From the IMG/VR virus record IMGVR_UViG_3300046514_000103, positions 1 through 28,257 of that record: 28,257 nucleotides of DNA. The stretch is one strand, 5' to 3'. The stretch is from a virus. Made by a program: the position numbers and the translations under genes. Of this stretch, positions 8,364-14,908 are shown piece by piece. The notes under the pieces are model-generated. The model worked only from the letters and a program-made list of their open reading frames with translations. It was not told the origin of the DNA and made no database searches. Position 1 is the stretch's first letter. Each line of letters begins with the position of its first letter.

Positions 8364-8965
8364 CCGCTCGGCCGCTCACGCTGGTAGTCGGCGACGAGGA
8401 ACCTGACGGACGGATCCGTGACAGCGAGGCGGGTGACGGCGCCGACGTCCATCCCGATCGCAACGACACCGAATGGCGCCTCCCGTGCGCGGCGAAGCAG
8501 TTGCGTGGCGAGGATCGTGACGGCCTCGACGATCGCGCCCGGCACCGCCGCCCAGCCGAACTTGCCGGTCACCTCGACGCTACGCGGCCACGGTGGTAGA
8601 GCCCTGCCCCACACGAGGTTAACGGTCGCGCGCGTCCACGGCCGGCCGTCTGAATCGGCGTTGTTCGGCTCGAGCACGAACCACTGGTTCAGCGTCCACG
8701 TCTCCTCGTACGTGCCGTCGCCGTTGCGGTCAACCTTCAAGCTCGTGAGCGTGATCAGGTCGTCGATCAGGCAGGTGCTGCCGGTCTGCGGCGTGTAGTG
8801 CCTCACCTGCGTGGCGTCCGCGTCCGGGTAGAACCGGCGGTTGCACGCGCCCTCGATGCCCCGGCTGGCCGCCTCGATCGCAGCGGACACGTCGTCTTCG
8901 GCGAACGTGGTGCCCGTGAGCTCGAGAGTGGCCTTGAGTTGCTCGTTGGTCAGGTAGACGGTCAC
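8360..8965 (-). CDS. Head-tail connector (adaptor) protein
   Basis: This 201-residue protein starts at GTG 8965 through a GTGA overlap with the upstream gene. The N-terminus (YLTNEQLKATLELTG, EDDVSAAIEAASRGIEGACN then RRFYP) is the characteristic helical start of phage head-tail connector adaptors that dock under the portal, including the conserved ending in R-x-F-P/Y. A beta region follows (WTLNQWFVLEPNN, RSVEVTGKFGW) and the C-terminus returns to helices (AVTILATQLLRRAREAPFG). In most siphoviruses this gene follows the capsid closely; here more than 13 kb of accessory genes lie between them. Function is well supported by the N-terminal pattern. Confidence 0.75.
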   Translation of the reverse strand: MTVYLTNEQLKATLELTGTTFAEDDVSAAIEAASRGIEGACNRRFYPDADATQVRHYTPQTGSTCLIDDLITLTSLKVDRNGDGTYEETWTLNQWFVLEPNNADSDGRPWTRATVNLVWGRALPPWPRSVEVTGKFGWAAVPGAIVEAVTILATQLLRRAREAPFGVVAIGMDVGAVTRLAVTDPSVRFLVADYQRERPSG

Positions 8966-9315
8966 GCGCCCTCCGGTGTGATCCTGACGAGGATGTACGA
9001 GTCGTTCGGGAACGTCTGGATGCCGCCCCCGCTGTAGGTGACCTGCCAGTCGGCGAGGTAGAGCCCGGAGACGCTCGTGTTGCCCGCAATCCAAGCGTAG
9101 GACACCTTGCCCTTCGAGCCGTCGACGCCGGTGCCGTTCTGGTCGTTCGACGCCGCCGTGTTGATGACAGGCGTGCCGCTGCCGTTGATCGGCGCGACCC
9201 GGAACTTGACGGTGGCGTTCTGAATGTTGACGGCGGCGCCGGTCGAGTCCTCGAGCGTCGTGCGGATGATGCTGGTCGTGTCACCTACGCGGAGGAAGAA
9301 ATCAGCTACTGGCAT
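8962..9315 (-). CDS. Small BppU-like Ig-fold virion protein
   Basis: This 117-residue protein is read from ATG 9315 with GAAAGGG upstream; a TTG three bases earlier is an alternative. The pattern FFLRVGDTTSIIRTTLEDS, then AAVNIQNATVKFRV, and a C-terminal GLYLADWQVTYSGG and TFPNDSYILVRI resembles the N-terminal domain of BppU-type baseplate proteins and similar phage Ig-like domains. Those attach receptor-binding parts to the baseplate. Here it stands alone between the second tail-tube paralogue and the connector, so it may be a decoration or attachment module. The similarity is a pattern judgement. Confidence 0.5.
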   Translation of the reverse strand: MPVADFFLRVGDTTSIIRTTLEDSTGAAVNIQNATVKFRVAPINGSGTPVINTAASNDQNGTGVDGSKGKVSYAWIAGNTSVSGLYLADWQVTYSGGGIQTFPNDSYILVRITPEGA

Positions 9316-9325
9316 CAAGGCCCTT

Positions 9326-10183
9326 TCACGAGGTGGCCTGCGTGATCGCGGTGACGGCCTGGAACGTTACGGGCGCATCGCTGCGGTCGCCGACCTTGGC
9401 GCTGAGCGGCGTGTAGTCCAGGACGATGCAGGTGGCGGAGAACAGCGGATTGGTGGCGCTGACGACGCCGGAGCGCGGCTTGCAGGAGACGGTGAAGCCG
9501 TTGCTCGACAGTAGTCCAGCGATAACGGCGTGCACCTTGTTAGCGCCGAAGTCCTGTAGGAACACGGCCTGGATCTGGTCGGTGCGTAGCGCCGGCGCAT
9601 AATGCAGCCCGGTGTCGCCGTAGCGGGTGACATCCATCATGCCCTGGTGGACGGTGATGGTTACGGAGTCGACGTGGTCTGAGAGGTCAACGCCTGCGAT
9701 GGTGAGGACGGCGTCTCGGAGAACGGAGAGTGGCGCCTGGACGGGAGGCGGGATCGTGCCGCCGGTTCTGGCACCCGAGCCGTAGAGGTGTGCGAGGCCC
9801 GCGCCGGTCTCGGCGTAGGTGAGGATCTTGCGTCCGGTGGCGTAGTCGCGGGCGGTGCCTGTACCAGTCTTCTGGTAGAGGACGCCGCTGCCGCCGAGCA
9901 GGTACTGCTTGGCACCTGTCGCGTAGAGCTGCGCGACCCCGGCGCCGGTCTTGGCGTAGGCGCCCGGGCTCGCCTGCTGGCGGAACGGCACCAGCGGCGA
10001 CAACGTGGAAAAATAGCCCGCCGCAATCGTCTTCGCTCCTGCGCTGTAGAGGTGGGCGACCCCGGCGCCTGTCTTTACGAACAGAGCCCTGCCGCCCGTC
10101 CTGGATCCGCGGCCGTACAGCTGCGAGGCCCCGGCCCCCCGCTCGCCGTAGATCACCTGCTTGCTGCCGTAGCCCTTAGGCAT
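9326..10183 (-). CDS. Second major tail protein paralogue with N-terminal repeat domain
   Basis: This is a 285-residue two-part protein starting at ATG 10183, immediately after the previous stop (TAGATG). Residues 15-146 contain five degenerate copies of the TGAGVAxLYxTGxK repeat that fills the protein at 12995-14416. Residues 155-285 are clearly related to the major tail protein at 7467-7877: GVDLSDHVDSVTITV, FLQDFGANKV, GFTVSCKP, VLDYTPLSAKVGDRSD, at roughly 40% identity by eye. It could be a minor tube subunit that displays the repeat domain on the tail surface, or a tail-tip tube component. Known tail proteins such as lambda gpV carry surface Ig domains, but at the C-terminus; an N-terminal repeat array is not familiar to me. 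Confidence 0.7.
   Translation of the reverse strand: MPKGYGSKQVIYGERGAGASQLYGRGSRTGGRALFVKTGAGVAHLYSAGAKTIAAGYFSTLSPLVPFRQQASPGAYAKTGAGVAQLYATGAKQYLLGGSGVLYQKTGTGTARDYATGRKILTYAETGAGLAHLYGSGARTGGTIPPPVQAPLSVLRDAVLTIAGVDLSDHVDSVTITVHQGMMDVTRYGDTGLHYAPALRTDQIQAVFLQDFGANKVHAVIAGLLSSNGFTVSCKPRSGVVSATNPLFSATCIVLDYTPLSAKVGDRSDAPVTFQAVTAITQATS
9746..10141 (-). repeat. Five degenerate 20-residue repeats in the tail-protein paralogue
   Basis: The coding repeats begin RGAGASQLYGRG, TGAGVAHLYSAG, TGAGVAQLYATG, TGTGTARDYATG and TGAGLAHLYGSG. They are separated by linkers of uneven length, including GGSGVLYQK. The DNA resembles parts of the 13127-14314 array: TACTGCTTGGCACC occurs in both, and a segment near 9867 reading GGTCTTCTGGTAGA recurs at about 14313. 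Confidence 0.85.
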
Positions 10184-10876
10184 CTACGTCATCCAGGCGA
10201 AACCGGTCTTCTGGTAGACGCTGCCGCTACCGGGCGCCTTGAACGTCGCGATCAGGGAAGTCCAGTTCTGTGTGTTGCTGAACGAAGGGTTGTTGTGGTA
10301 CGCCCCCGTGGCGGAGACGGTGAGGTCGCTGATCGCGACGGTCTGGTTCGCGGTGACGGTCTGCCGGACGGTGCCTGCCCCGCCGATTCCCGCCACCCAT
10401 GAGGGATTCAGAGTGTTGTCGTTCGTGTTCAGCCCGAACAGCAGCTCGTTCGCCTGCGTTGTCGTAGCGGTGGCGTTACTGTCGGCTGTGGAGCTCGTGG
10501 TGTCCCCCTGGTTCGAGGACGTCTTGTCAATAGGGTCGCCGGAGGTCATGGCGCCGCTGTACTCGGCCATACATGAGCGGATCGAGGCAGCTGCGCCGCT
10601 GATCCCCACCGTCACTGTCGTCGACCCCGCGCCCGCGTTCCATTTGTAGAAGATGTAGCCCTGGTGGCCGTCCGTGGTCTGCTGCTGCGTAACTGCCTGC
10701 GTCCAGTTGCCTGCGTTTACGTTGTCCGAGACGGTGACCGTGCGGCCGAGAGCGCCGACGCGAACACCAATCACGAGAAGCGACCCAACCGTGACAGACG
10801 CCAGATAGGTGTCCCCAGCCGACGTGACCCCCGTGGCATTGATCCCGGAGCCGTCCTGAATAAACGTGATCGCCAT
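10184..10876 (-). CDS. Adhesin-like beta-sandwich virion protein with repeat remnant at C-terminus
   Basis: This 230-residue protein starts at ATG 10876, coupled to the upstream stop (GTAGATG). It is rich in Thr, Ser, Ala and Gly and looks all-beta: AITFIQDGSGINATGV at the start, TVTVSDNVNAGNWTQAV, YIFYKWNAGAGSTTVTV and MAEYSGAMTSGDPID, then NPSFSNTQNWTSLIATFKAP near the end. This matches a jelly-roll or Ig-like domain seen in secreted bacterial surface proteins. The last residues GSGSVYQKTGFAWMT copy the VLYQKTG linker that precedes repeats in the two repeat proteins, then stop. It is probably a tail decoration or fibre component; no enzyme motif is seen. Confidence 0.55.
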   Translation of the reverse strand: MAITFIQDGSGINATGVTSAGDTYLASVTVGSLLVIGVRVGALGRTVTVSDNVNAGNWTQAVTQQQTTDGHQGYIFYKWNAGAGSTTVTVGISGAAASIRSCMAEYSGAMTSGDPIDKTSSNQGDTTSSTADSNATATTTQANELLFGLNTNDNTLNPSWVAGIGGAGTVRQTVTANQTVAISDLTVSATGAYHNNPSFSNTQNWTSLIATFKAPGSGSVYQKTGFAWMT

Positions 10877-12334
10877 CTACGAGTTGCTCTTTTCATACGC
10901 CCCGGCATCGAGGCTCGTAGCCACCACATCCGGCCGAGTGGCCCCGATGATGTCGATAACCGGGACGGCCGGCACCGATCCGGCTGGCACGAAATCAACG
11001 GTCGGCGACCCGGCCTTCTGCGTGAAGTTGTACGCCGGGTAAGTCGGGTCGACGTAGATGCCGCTCAGGGCGTTACCTGCCGAGTTGGTGCCGCTACATC
11101 CGGTCGGGCTGTTCGTGAAGATGTTGTAGGTGTAGGTGATGACGGTGAACGAGCTGACCTGCGTGGGGCAGTTCGAGCCGTCCAAAATGTTGCCGTAACT
11201 CGCGATCGCTGCGCACTTCGCCGCACCGCCGTTCCACAGCCCGTCGAATATGTCGCCGCCGTAATAGGAGTTGAACCGGACGGTCACGTCTTTGAGCGTG
11301 CCGAAGTCGCAGCCCCAGGAGATAGCGCCAATAGACCCACAGGGAGACCCGTGGTTCGAGCAGGGACGGTCGAAGATGTTGTTCTCGATCAGCATGTGGT
11401 CGAGATGGTCGTTGCTGCTATGCGGATGGAAGCTGATGTCTTGCTGGTCGTTGTTCGTGAACTTCACACGAGCCACGTAAGCGTAGGTTGTGTCTTGCCA
11501 GTGAATGCCCTCGATGTGACCAGCAGGGTTCGAGGTGGTGGTGTCGTGGATCGTGCCGCCGATGATGGCGACATGATCGGTGTTTATGTAGGCACCGATG
11601 TTGTTGATCGAGGCAGGGTCGCACGGCTGGATGTTGTTGCTCGCGTCCGTCGTCGGACCGATGTTGTCGTTGATCAGATACACCTGCGAGACGCCGCCCA
11701 GGTAGAAGCCGCCGAACGTGTCGTTCGACAGGATCTCGTTGTTGGGCTTCTGCTGATCGCAGTTACCGCCACCGTGGTTGCCGTCCCAAAAGAGCGTAAA
11801 CCCACCCGTGGAGGTGAAGCTGTCGATCCACACGTACGGGGCGTTGATTGTCATACCTGAAAGTGTCGGCGTGTCGCCTGTTTCGGGCAGATAGTGGATG
11901 CAGCCGGACAGGTTCTGGGTGACGTTGCTGGTCGGGAACGGTGCACCGTATTGACATGTCGAGCCGGCAGACTTAGCGTTCGCCCAGAAAATAGTCTGGT
12001 ACCCATAACTGCAAGTCGTCCCGCCGCCGCAGCCGACGCCGATGGTGTCACCGACCGATGCCAGTTGGTACGCCTTGCTGAGCGTCAGGCAGTCGGATGT
12101 GCCCCCCGTGTCCGGGTTGGCGATCAGGGAACTACTGCGGGTACAGGAGCCGCTGCTATCCGATCCGTTCTGCGCCACCCAGATGTTCGCCATCGCTGTC
12201 GACGTACAGCCGCCGCAGCCGCCGCCGGAGGCACCGCCGCCGACAAGGCCGCCCTGCCAGACGCCGATGCCGAGACCGATCGCGGCCGCGGCGAGCACCA
12301 CGCCGCCGATCCGCCGGAGACCGCCGCGCGCCAT
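10877..12334 (-). CDS. Right-handed beta-helix tailspike-like protein (putative polysaccharide-binding or -cleaving)
   Basis: This 485-residue protein starts at ATG 12334. After residue 48 (ANIWVAQNGSDSSGSC) it shows the layout of a parallel beta-helix pectate-lyase-like protein: a Leu-x-Ala-Tyr region (CLTLSKAYQLASVGDTIGVG), then many short strands with Asn/Asp turns (LINDNIGPT, HVAIIGGTIHD, MLIENNIFDRP, VTVRFNSYYGG). It ends in PDVVATSLDAGAYE, a common close of such domains. It is Cys-rich, unusual for a cytoplasmically assembled virion part. Residues 8-35 form a hydrophobic, signal- or anchor-like stretch (VVLAAAAIGLGIGVW) behind MARGGLRR. Phage beta-helix proteins often bind or depolymerise surface polysaccharide; catalytic residues cannot be assigned. 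Confidence 0.6.
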   Translation of the reverse strand: MARGGLRRIGGVVLAAAAIGLGIGVWQGGLVGGGASGGGCGGCTSTAMANIWVAQNGSDSSGSCTRSSSLIANPDTGGTSDCLTLSKAYQLASVGDTIGVGCGGGTTCSYGYQTIFWANAKSAGSTCQYGAPFPTSNVTQNLSGCIHYLPETGDTPTLSGMTINAPYVWIDSFTSTGGFTLFWDGNHGGGNCDQQKPNNEILSNDTFGGFYLGGVSQVYLINDNIGPTTDASNNIQPCDPASINNIGAYINTDHVAIIGGTIHDTTTSNPAGHIEGIHWQDTTYAYVARVKFTNNDQQDISFHPHSSNDHLDHMLIENNIFDRPCSNHGSPCGSIGAISWGCDFGTLKDVTVRFNSYYGGDIFDGLWNGGAAKCAAIASYGNILDGSNCPTQVSSFTVITYTYNIFTNSPTGCSGTNSAGNALSGIYVDPTYPAYNFTQKAGSPTVDFVPAGSVPAVPVIDIIGATRPDVVATSLDAGAYEKSNS

Positions 12335-12336
12335 TT

Positions 12337-12735
12337 CTAGTAGCGCCTGAATGCTGGGTAGACGTTCACGGTGCCGGCGTCCGAGATCAGCCTGACCGTC
12401 GACAGGTTCGTGAGCTCGAACGTGCCGCCGGCGGGAATGCAGATGCCTAGCCCGCCCGCGGTGGGGACGGTGCCGTCCTCGGTGAAGTAGATGTTGGCGC
12501 CGCCTGGAGGCACGGACAGGAGCGCGTGCGTGGCGCCGCTTGGGATGCCGCCCGTAATCGAGGACAGCAGCGCGGCGCTGCCGGTCACGGCGAGCGTGTG
12601 TCCGGACGCGAGCGGGGTCGGCACCGTGGTCGTTGCCGCGGTGACCATCGAATAGTTGCCGTCCGCGTTCAGGTACACCATGAACGAGCGGGCTACGCCG
12701 CTGGAGTCGAACAGTGAGATCGTGGAGAGGGCCAT
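12337..12735 (-). CDS. Small virion structural protein, function unknown
   Basis: This 132-residue protein starts at ATG 12735 behind an excellent ACAGGAGGCTAG site that overlaps the upstream stop. The first part (STISLFDSSGVARSFMVYLN) and the second (IPSGATHALLSVPPGGANIYF, then EDGTVPTAGGLGICIPAGGTF and STVRLISDAGTVNVYPAFRRY) look like small beta-barrel capsid- or tail-decoration proteins. In those, Ala-Leu-x-x-Val-x-x-Gly-Ala-x-Ile/Val-x-Phe strands precede a Gly-rich loop and a final strand ending in Tyr. Its neighbours are all probable virion surface proteins. I do not recognise a named family. Confidence 0.65.
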   Translation of the reverse strand: MALSTISLFDSSGVARSFMVYLNADGNYSMVTAATTTVPTPLASGHTLAVTGSAALLSSITGGIPSGATHALLSVPPGGANIYFTEDGTVPTAGGLGICIPAGGTFELTNLSTVRLISDAGTVNVYPAFRRY

Positions 12736-12993
12736 CTAGCCTCCTGTCGCCTTATGGTGGGCTCGATACTCGGCCCGGAGCGCGAGCCCGGTCGGCGTTA
12801 CTACCGACGGGTACTGACTCGCATCAAACCAGTACACCTCTAGCCGTTCCGCCTCTTTGGGATTCGACCGCTTGAACTGCTTGTAGAGCGTGCCGGTGAG
12901 GAGGTATGTATGTGACTCTAGAAGGTCAGCCGCGATCGCCGTCAGCGGGCTGTCCTGCCGGGGTAGCGGCACGAGCGGGGATACGGATCTCAC
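12736..12993 (-). CDS. Small unrecognised protein in the decoration cluster
   Basis: This 85-residue protein starts at GTG 12993 with GTAGGAGGC seven bases upstream, overlapping the end of the repeat-protein gene region. It is mostly helical by composition: LTAIAADLLESHTYLLTG, then LYKQFKRSNPKEAERLEVYWFD, and a C-terminal TPTGLALRAEYRAHHKATGG. The pattern of charged and aromatic residues is unlike its Gly/Thr-rich neighbours, so it may be an assembly factor or adaptor for the surface proteins on either side. No family is recognised. Confidence 0.6.
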   Translation of the reverse strand: MRSVSPLVPLPRQDSPLTAIAADLLESHTYLLTGTLYKQFKRSNPKEAERLEVYWFDASQYPSVVTPTGLALRAEYRAHHKATGG

Positions 12994-12994
12994 G

Positions 12995-14416
12995 TCAGCC
13001 TCCTACAAGGACGCGGGTGCGGCTCGAGGACGGCGGGCTGTTGCTGGTGCCGTCGCCGCTCTCAGTCTCGGTGACGCTGTCGTTCAGCACGAGTTCATCG
13101 ACGCCCGACCCGGTGCTGGCGCGGGTGCGGCCGTAGACGGGCGAGCCGGCACCGGAGCGGATGACGAGACTGGCGCCGTTGCCGTACAGCCGGGCGATGC
13201 CACGGCCGGTCTCGACGACCAGGGCGGCATCAGCGCCGGAGACGTATAGCCGAGCCAGGGTCGCGCCGGTCTCGACGAACGTGCCGGCTTTGACGCCGGT
13301 GGCGTAGAGCCGGGCTGTCCCGGCGCCTGTCCTGGCCCTGGTGTTGAGTTTCGCGCCGGTGGCGTACAGCTTGGCGGTGCCCGCCCCGGTGCGCGCCCGG
13401 ACGTTGAGCTTCGCGCCGCTGCCGTACAACTGGGCGACGGCAGGTGCCTTGCGGTTGAACAGCGACGCGTCCGCGCCTGTCGAGTAGAGCCTGGCTACCG
13501 CAGCGCCGGTCTTGCTGTAGACCTGGCCGCCCGACGGGATGTACTGCTTGGCACCCGTACCGTAGAGCCGCGCGACACCGGCGCCGGTCTCGTTAAGCAG
13601 GAGTTGGTCGGCGCCCGTCGAGTACAACCGCGCGACTCCCGCGCCGCGCTCGCCGTAGGTGACGACCTTGCCGCCGGTCGCGTACAGCTTGGCGGCGCCG
13701 GCGCCTGTCTCGACGTAGGTGAGAACTTTCCCACCGGTCGCGTACAGCCTGGCTACGCCGGCGCCGCGCTCCTGGTAGGCGACGACCTTGCCGCCCGAGC
13801 CGTAGAGCTTGGCGACTCCTGCGCCGGTTTTGCCTAGCGTCGCTGCGTCCGCGCCGGTCGCGTACAGCCTGGCGACCGCGGCCCCCGTCTTCGTGTAGAC
13901 GACGCCGCCGCTCGGGATGTAGAGCTTGGCCCCCGAGCCGTAAAGCTTGGCGACACCCGCGCCCGTCCGGTTGAACAGCGACGCGTCCGCGCCCGACCCG
14001 TAGAGCTTCGCTACTCCGGCGCCCGTCCGGTTGAACAGGCTGGCGTCTCTGCCAGTCGCGTAAAGCCTTGCGGTGCCCGCGCCCGTCTCGACGAACGTGG
14101 ACGCTTTCGCTCCGGTCGCGTAGAGCTTCGCAACGCCCGCGCCCGTCTCTGTGAATGTCGCCGCCTTGGCGCCGGTGGCGTACAGCCGGGCTACTCCTGC
14201 GCCGGTCTTCTGGTAGGTGAGGGGGACAAGGTGGCCGTACATGCCCGCGCCGGTCTCGACGTAGGTGACAGCCTTGGCGCCGGTCGCGTATAGGCGGTTG
14301 ACGCCCGCCCCGGTCTTCTGGTAGAGAACCCCGCCGCCGCCGAGCGTGCCGAGCGGCCGCCGGTGCCGCCTGAGGTTTACCGCTCGAGAGCTGCGCGGGC
14401 TCTGGCGGATCGCCAC
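12995..14416 (-). CDS. Protein built of about 19 tandem 20-residue TGAGVARLYATG repeats
   Basis: This 473-residue protein has residues 1-29 basic then glycine-rich (RQSPRSSRAVNLRRHRRP, GTLGGGG), residues 35-430 as about 19 repeats, and residues 431-473 as a Ser/Thr-rich tail (ELVLNDSVTETESGDGTS). The consensus is T-G-A-G-V-A-[RK]-L-Y-[AG]-[TS]-G-[AG]-[KD], then six variable residues such as AATFTE, ASLFNR or VVTYGE. Positions 1 and 11 are nearly always Thr/Ser followed by Gly. Two copies carry a 6-residue IPSGG insertion. The period, hydrophobic Leu-Tyr and Gly turns suggest a stacked beta-hairpin or solenoid fibre. It lies among virion surface genes and is probably a fibre or surface decoration. 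I know no named family for this repeat. Confidence 0.8.
   Translation of the reverse strand: MAIRQSPRSSRAVNLRRHRRPLGTLGGGGVLYQKTGAGVNRLYATGAKAVTYVETGAGMYGHLVPLTYQKTGAGVARLYATGAKAATFTETGAGVAKLYATGAKASTFVETGAGTARLYATGRDASLFNRTGAGVAKLYGSGADASLFNRTGAGVAKLYGSGAKLYIPSGGVVYTKTGAAVARLYATGADAATLGKTGAGVAKLYGSGGKVVAYQERGAGVARLYATGGKVLTYVETGAGAAKLYATGGKVVTYGERGAGVARLYSTGADQLLLNETGAGVARLYGTGAKQYIPSGGQVYSKTGAAVARLYSTGADASLFNRKAPAVAQLYGSGAKLNVRARTGAGTAKLYATGAKLNTRARTGAGTARLYATGVKAGTFVETGATLARLYVSGADAALVVETGRGIARLYGNGASLVIRSGAGSPVYGRTRASTGSGVDELVLNDSVTETESGDGTSNSPPSSSRTRVLVGG
13127..14314 (-). repeat. Tandem array of about 19 coding repeats, 60-base unit
   Basis: Units are mostly 60 bases, with longer units of 78 and 84 and one short unit of 48 bases. 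On the plus strand each unit shows a GCGACxCCxGCGCCGGTCT-like core. Third-position differences between units are common, so the protein repeat is conserved more than the DNA, though several neighbouring copies (for example those ending ASLFNR near 13975-14035) are nearly identical in DNA and look recently duplicated. Confidence 0.9.
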
Positions 14417-14419
14417 GGG

Positions 14420-14899
14420 TTAGCCGATCTCGCGAACCTTGAGCCCGGCGTTCATCGTCAGCGCGTCAGCCGGGGCTACCGGCAGCCTGACGTAGATCGG
14501 GAGTGCCTGCGTGCCGTAGGGGATCCAGGAGAACGACGGCGGCGACCAGATGTACGGGCTGCGGACGTTCCAGCCGTCGGCGTGGATGATGTACGGCGTG
14601 CCGACCGTGCCCATCGTCGTGTTGCGGCACTCGGCCGTGAACCCCGCGGCGGCGTCGCCGGGATTGAGCCTGCCGACGGTCGCCGACGCCCCGCCCGAGC
14701 CGGACGTGGTGTAGCCGACGATGATCTGAACCTGCAGCACCTCGTCCTGCGCGTCCCCGAAGTCGGAGGTCTGCCAGATCGTGAGCTCGTCGATAAATAC
14801 GGGCTTGTCGTCGGCGGGCGCGATCTCGAAGATGTCGATGGCGGTGGTGACGGCGGTGGCCGCGTCCCAGGTGATGACGTATGGCCTTCCTGGCCCCAT
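14420..14899 (-). CDS. Virion structural protein, unrecognised
   Basis: This 159-residue protein starts at ATG 14899 behind TAGGAGACCCTG. It looks all-beta: YVITWDAATAVTTAIDIFEI, then DKPVFIDELTIWQTSDFGDA, VLQVQIIVGYTTSGSGGAS, PYIIHADGWNVRSPYIWSPP and a final ALTMNAGLKVREIG. The many Trp and Tyr in loops and the short strands suggest a jelly-roll or head/tail decoration subunit. This pattern (ADDKPVFIDELTIWQTSD) recurs in small phage structural proteins of unknown role. It lies between the LamG-like gene and the repeat protein. Confidence 0.6.
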   Translation of the reverse strand: MGPGRPYVITWDAATAVTTAIDIFEIAPADDKPVFIDELTIWQTSDFGDAQDEVLQVQIIVGYTTSGSGGASATVGRLNPGDAAAGFTAECRNTTMGTVGTPYIIHADGWNVRSPYIWSPPSFSWIPYGTQALPIYVRLPVAPADALTMNAGLKVREIG

Positions 14900-14908
14900 C
14901 AGGGTCTC

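Noticed and set aside
13127-14314. Evenly spaced 60-base repeats resembling a CRISPR array
   Set aside because: The period is in frame with one open reading frame, there are no unique spacers between identical repeats, and no cas gene is present.
9326-14416. Diversity-generating retroelement target
   Set aside because: There is no reverse transcriptase in the window, and variation between repeats is spread over all bases rather than at adenines in one terminal repeat.
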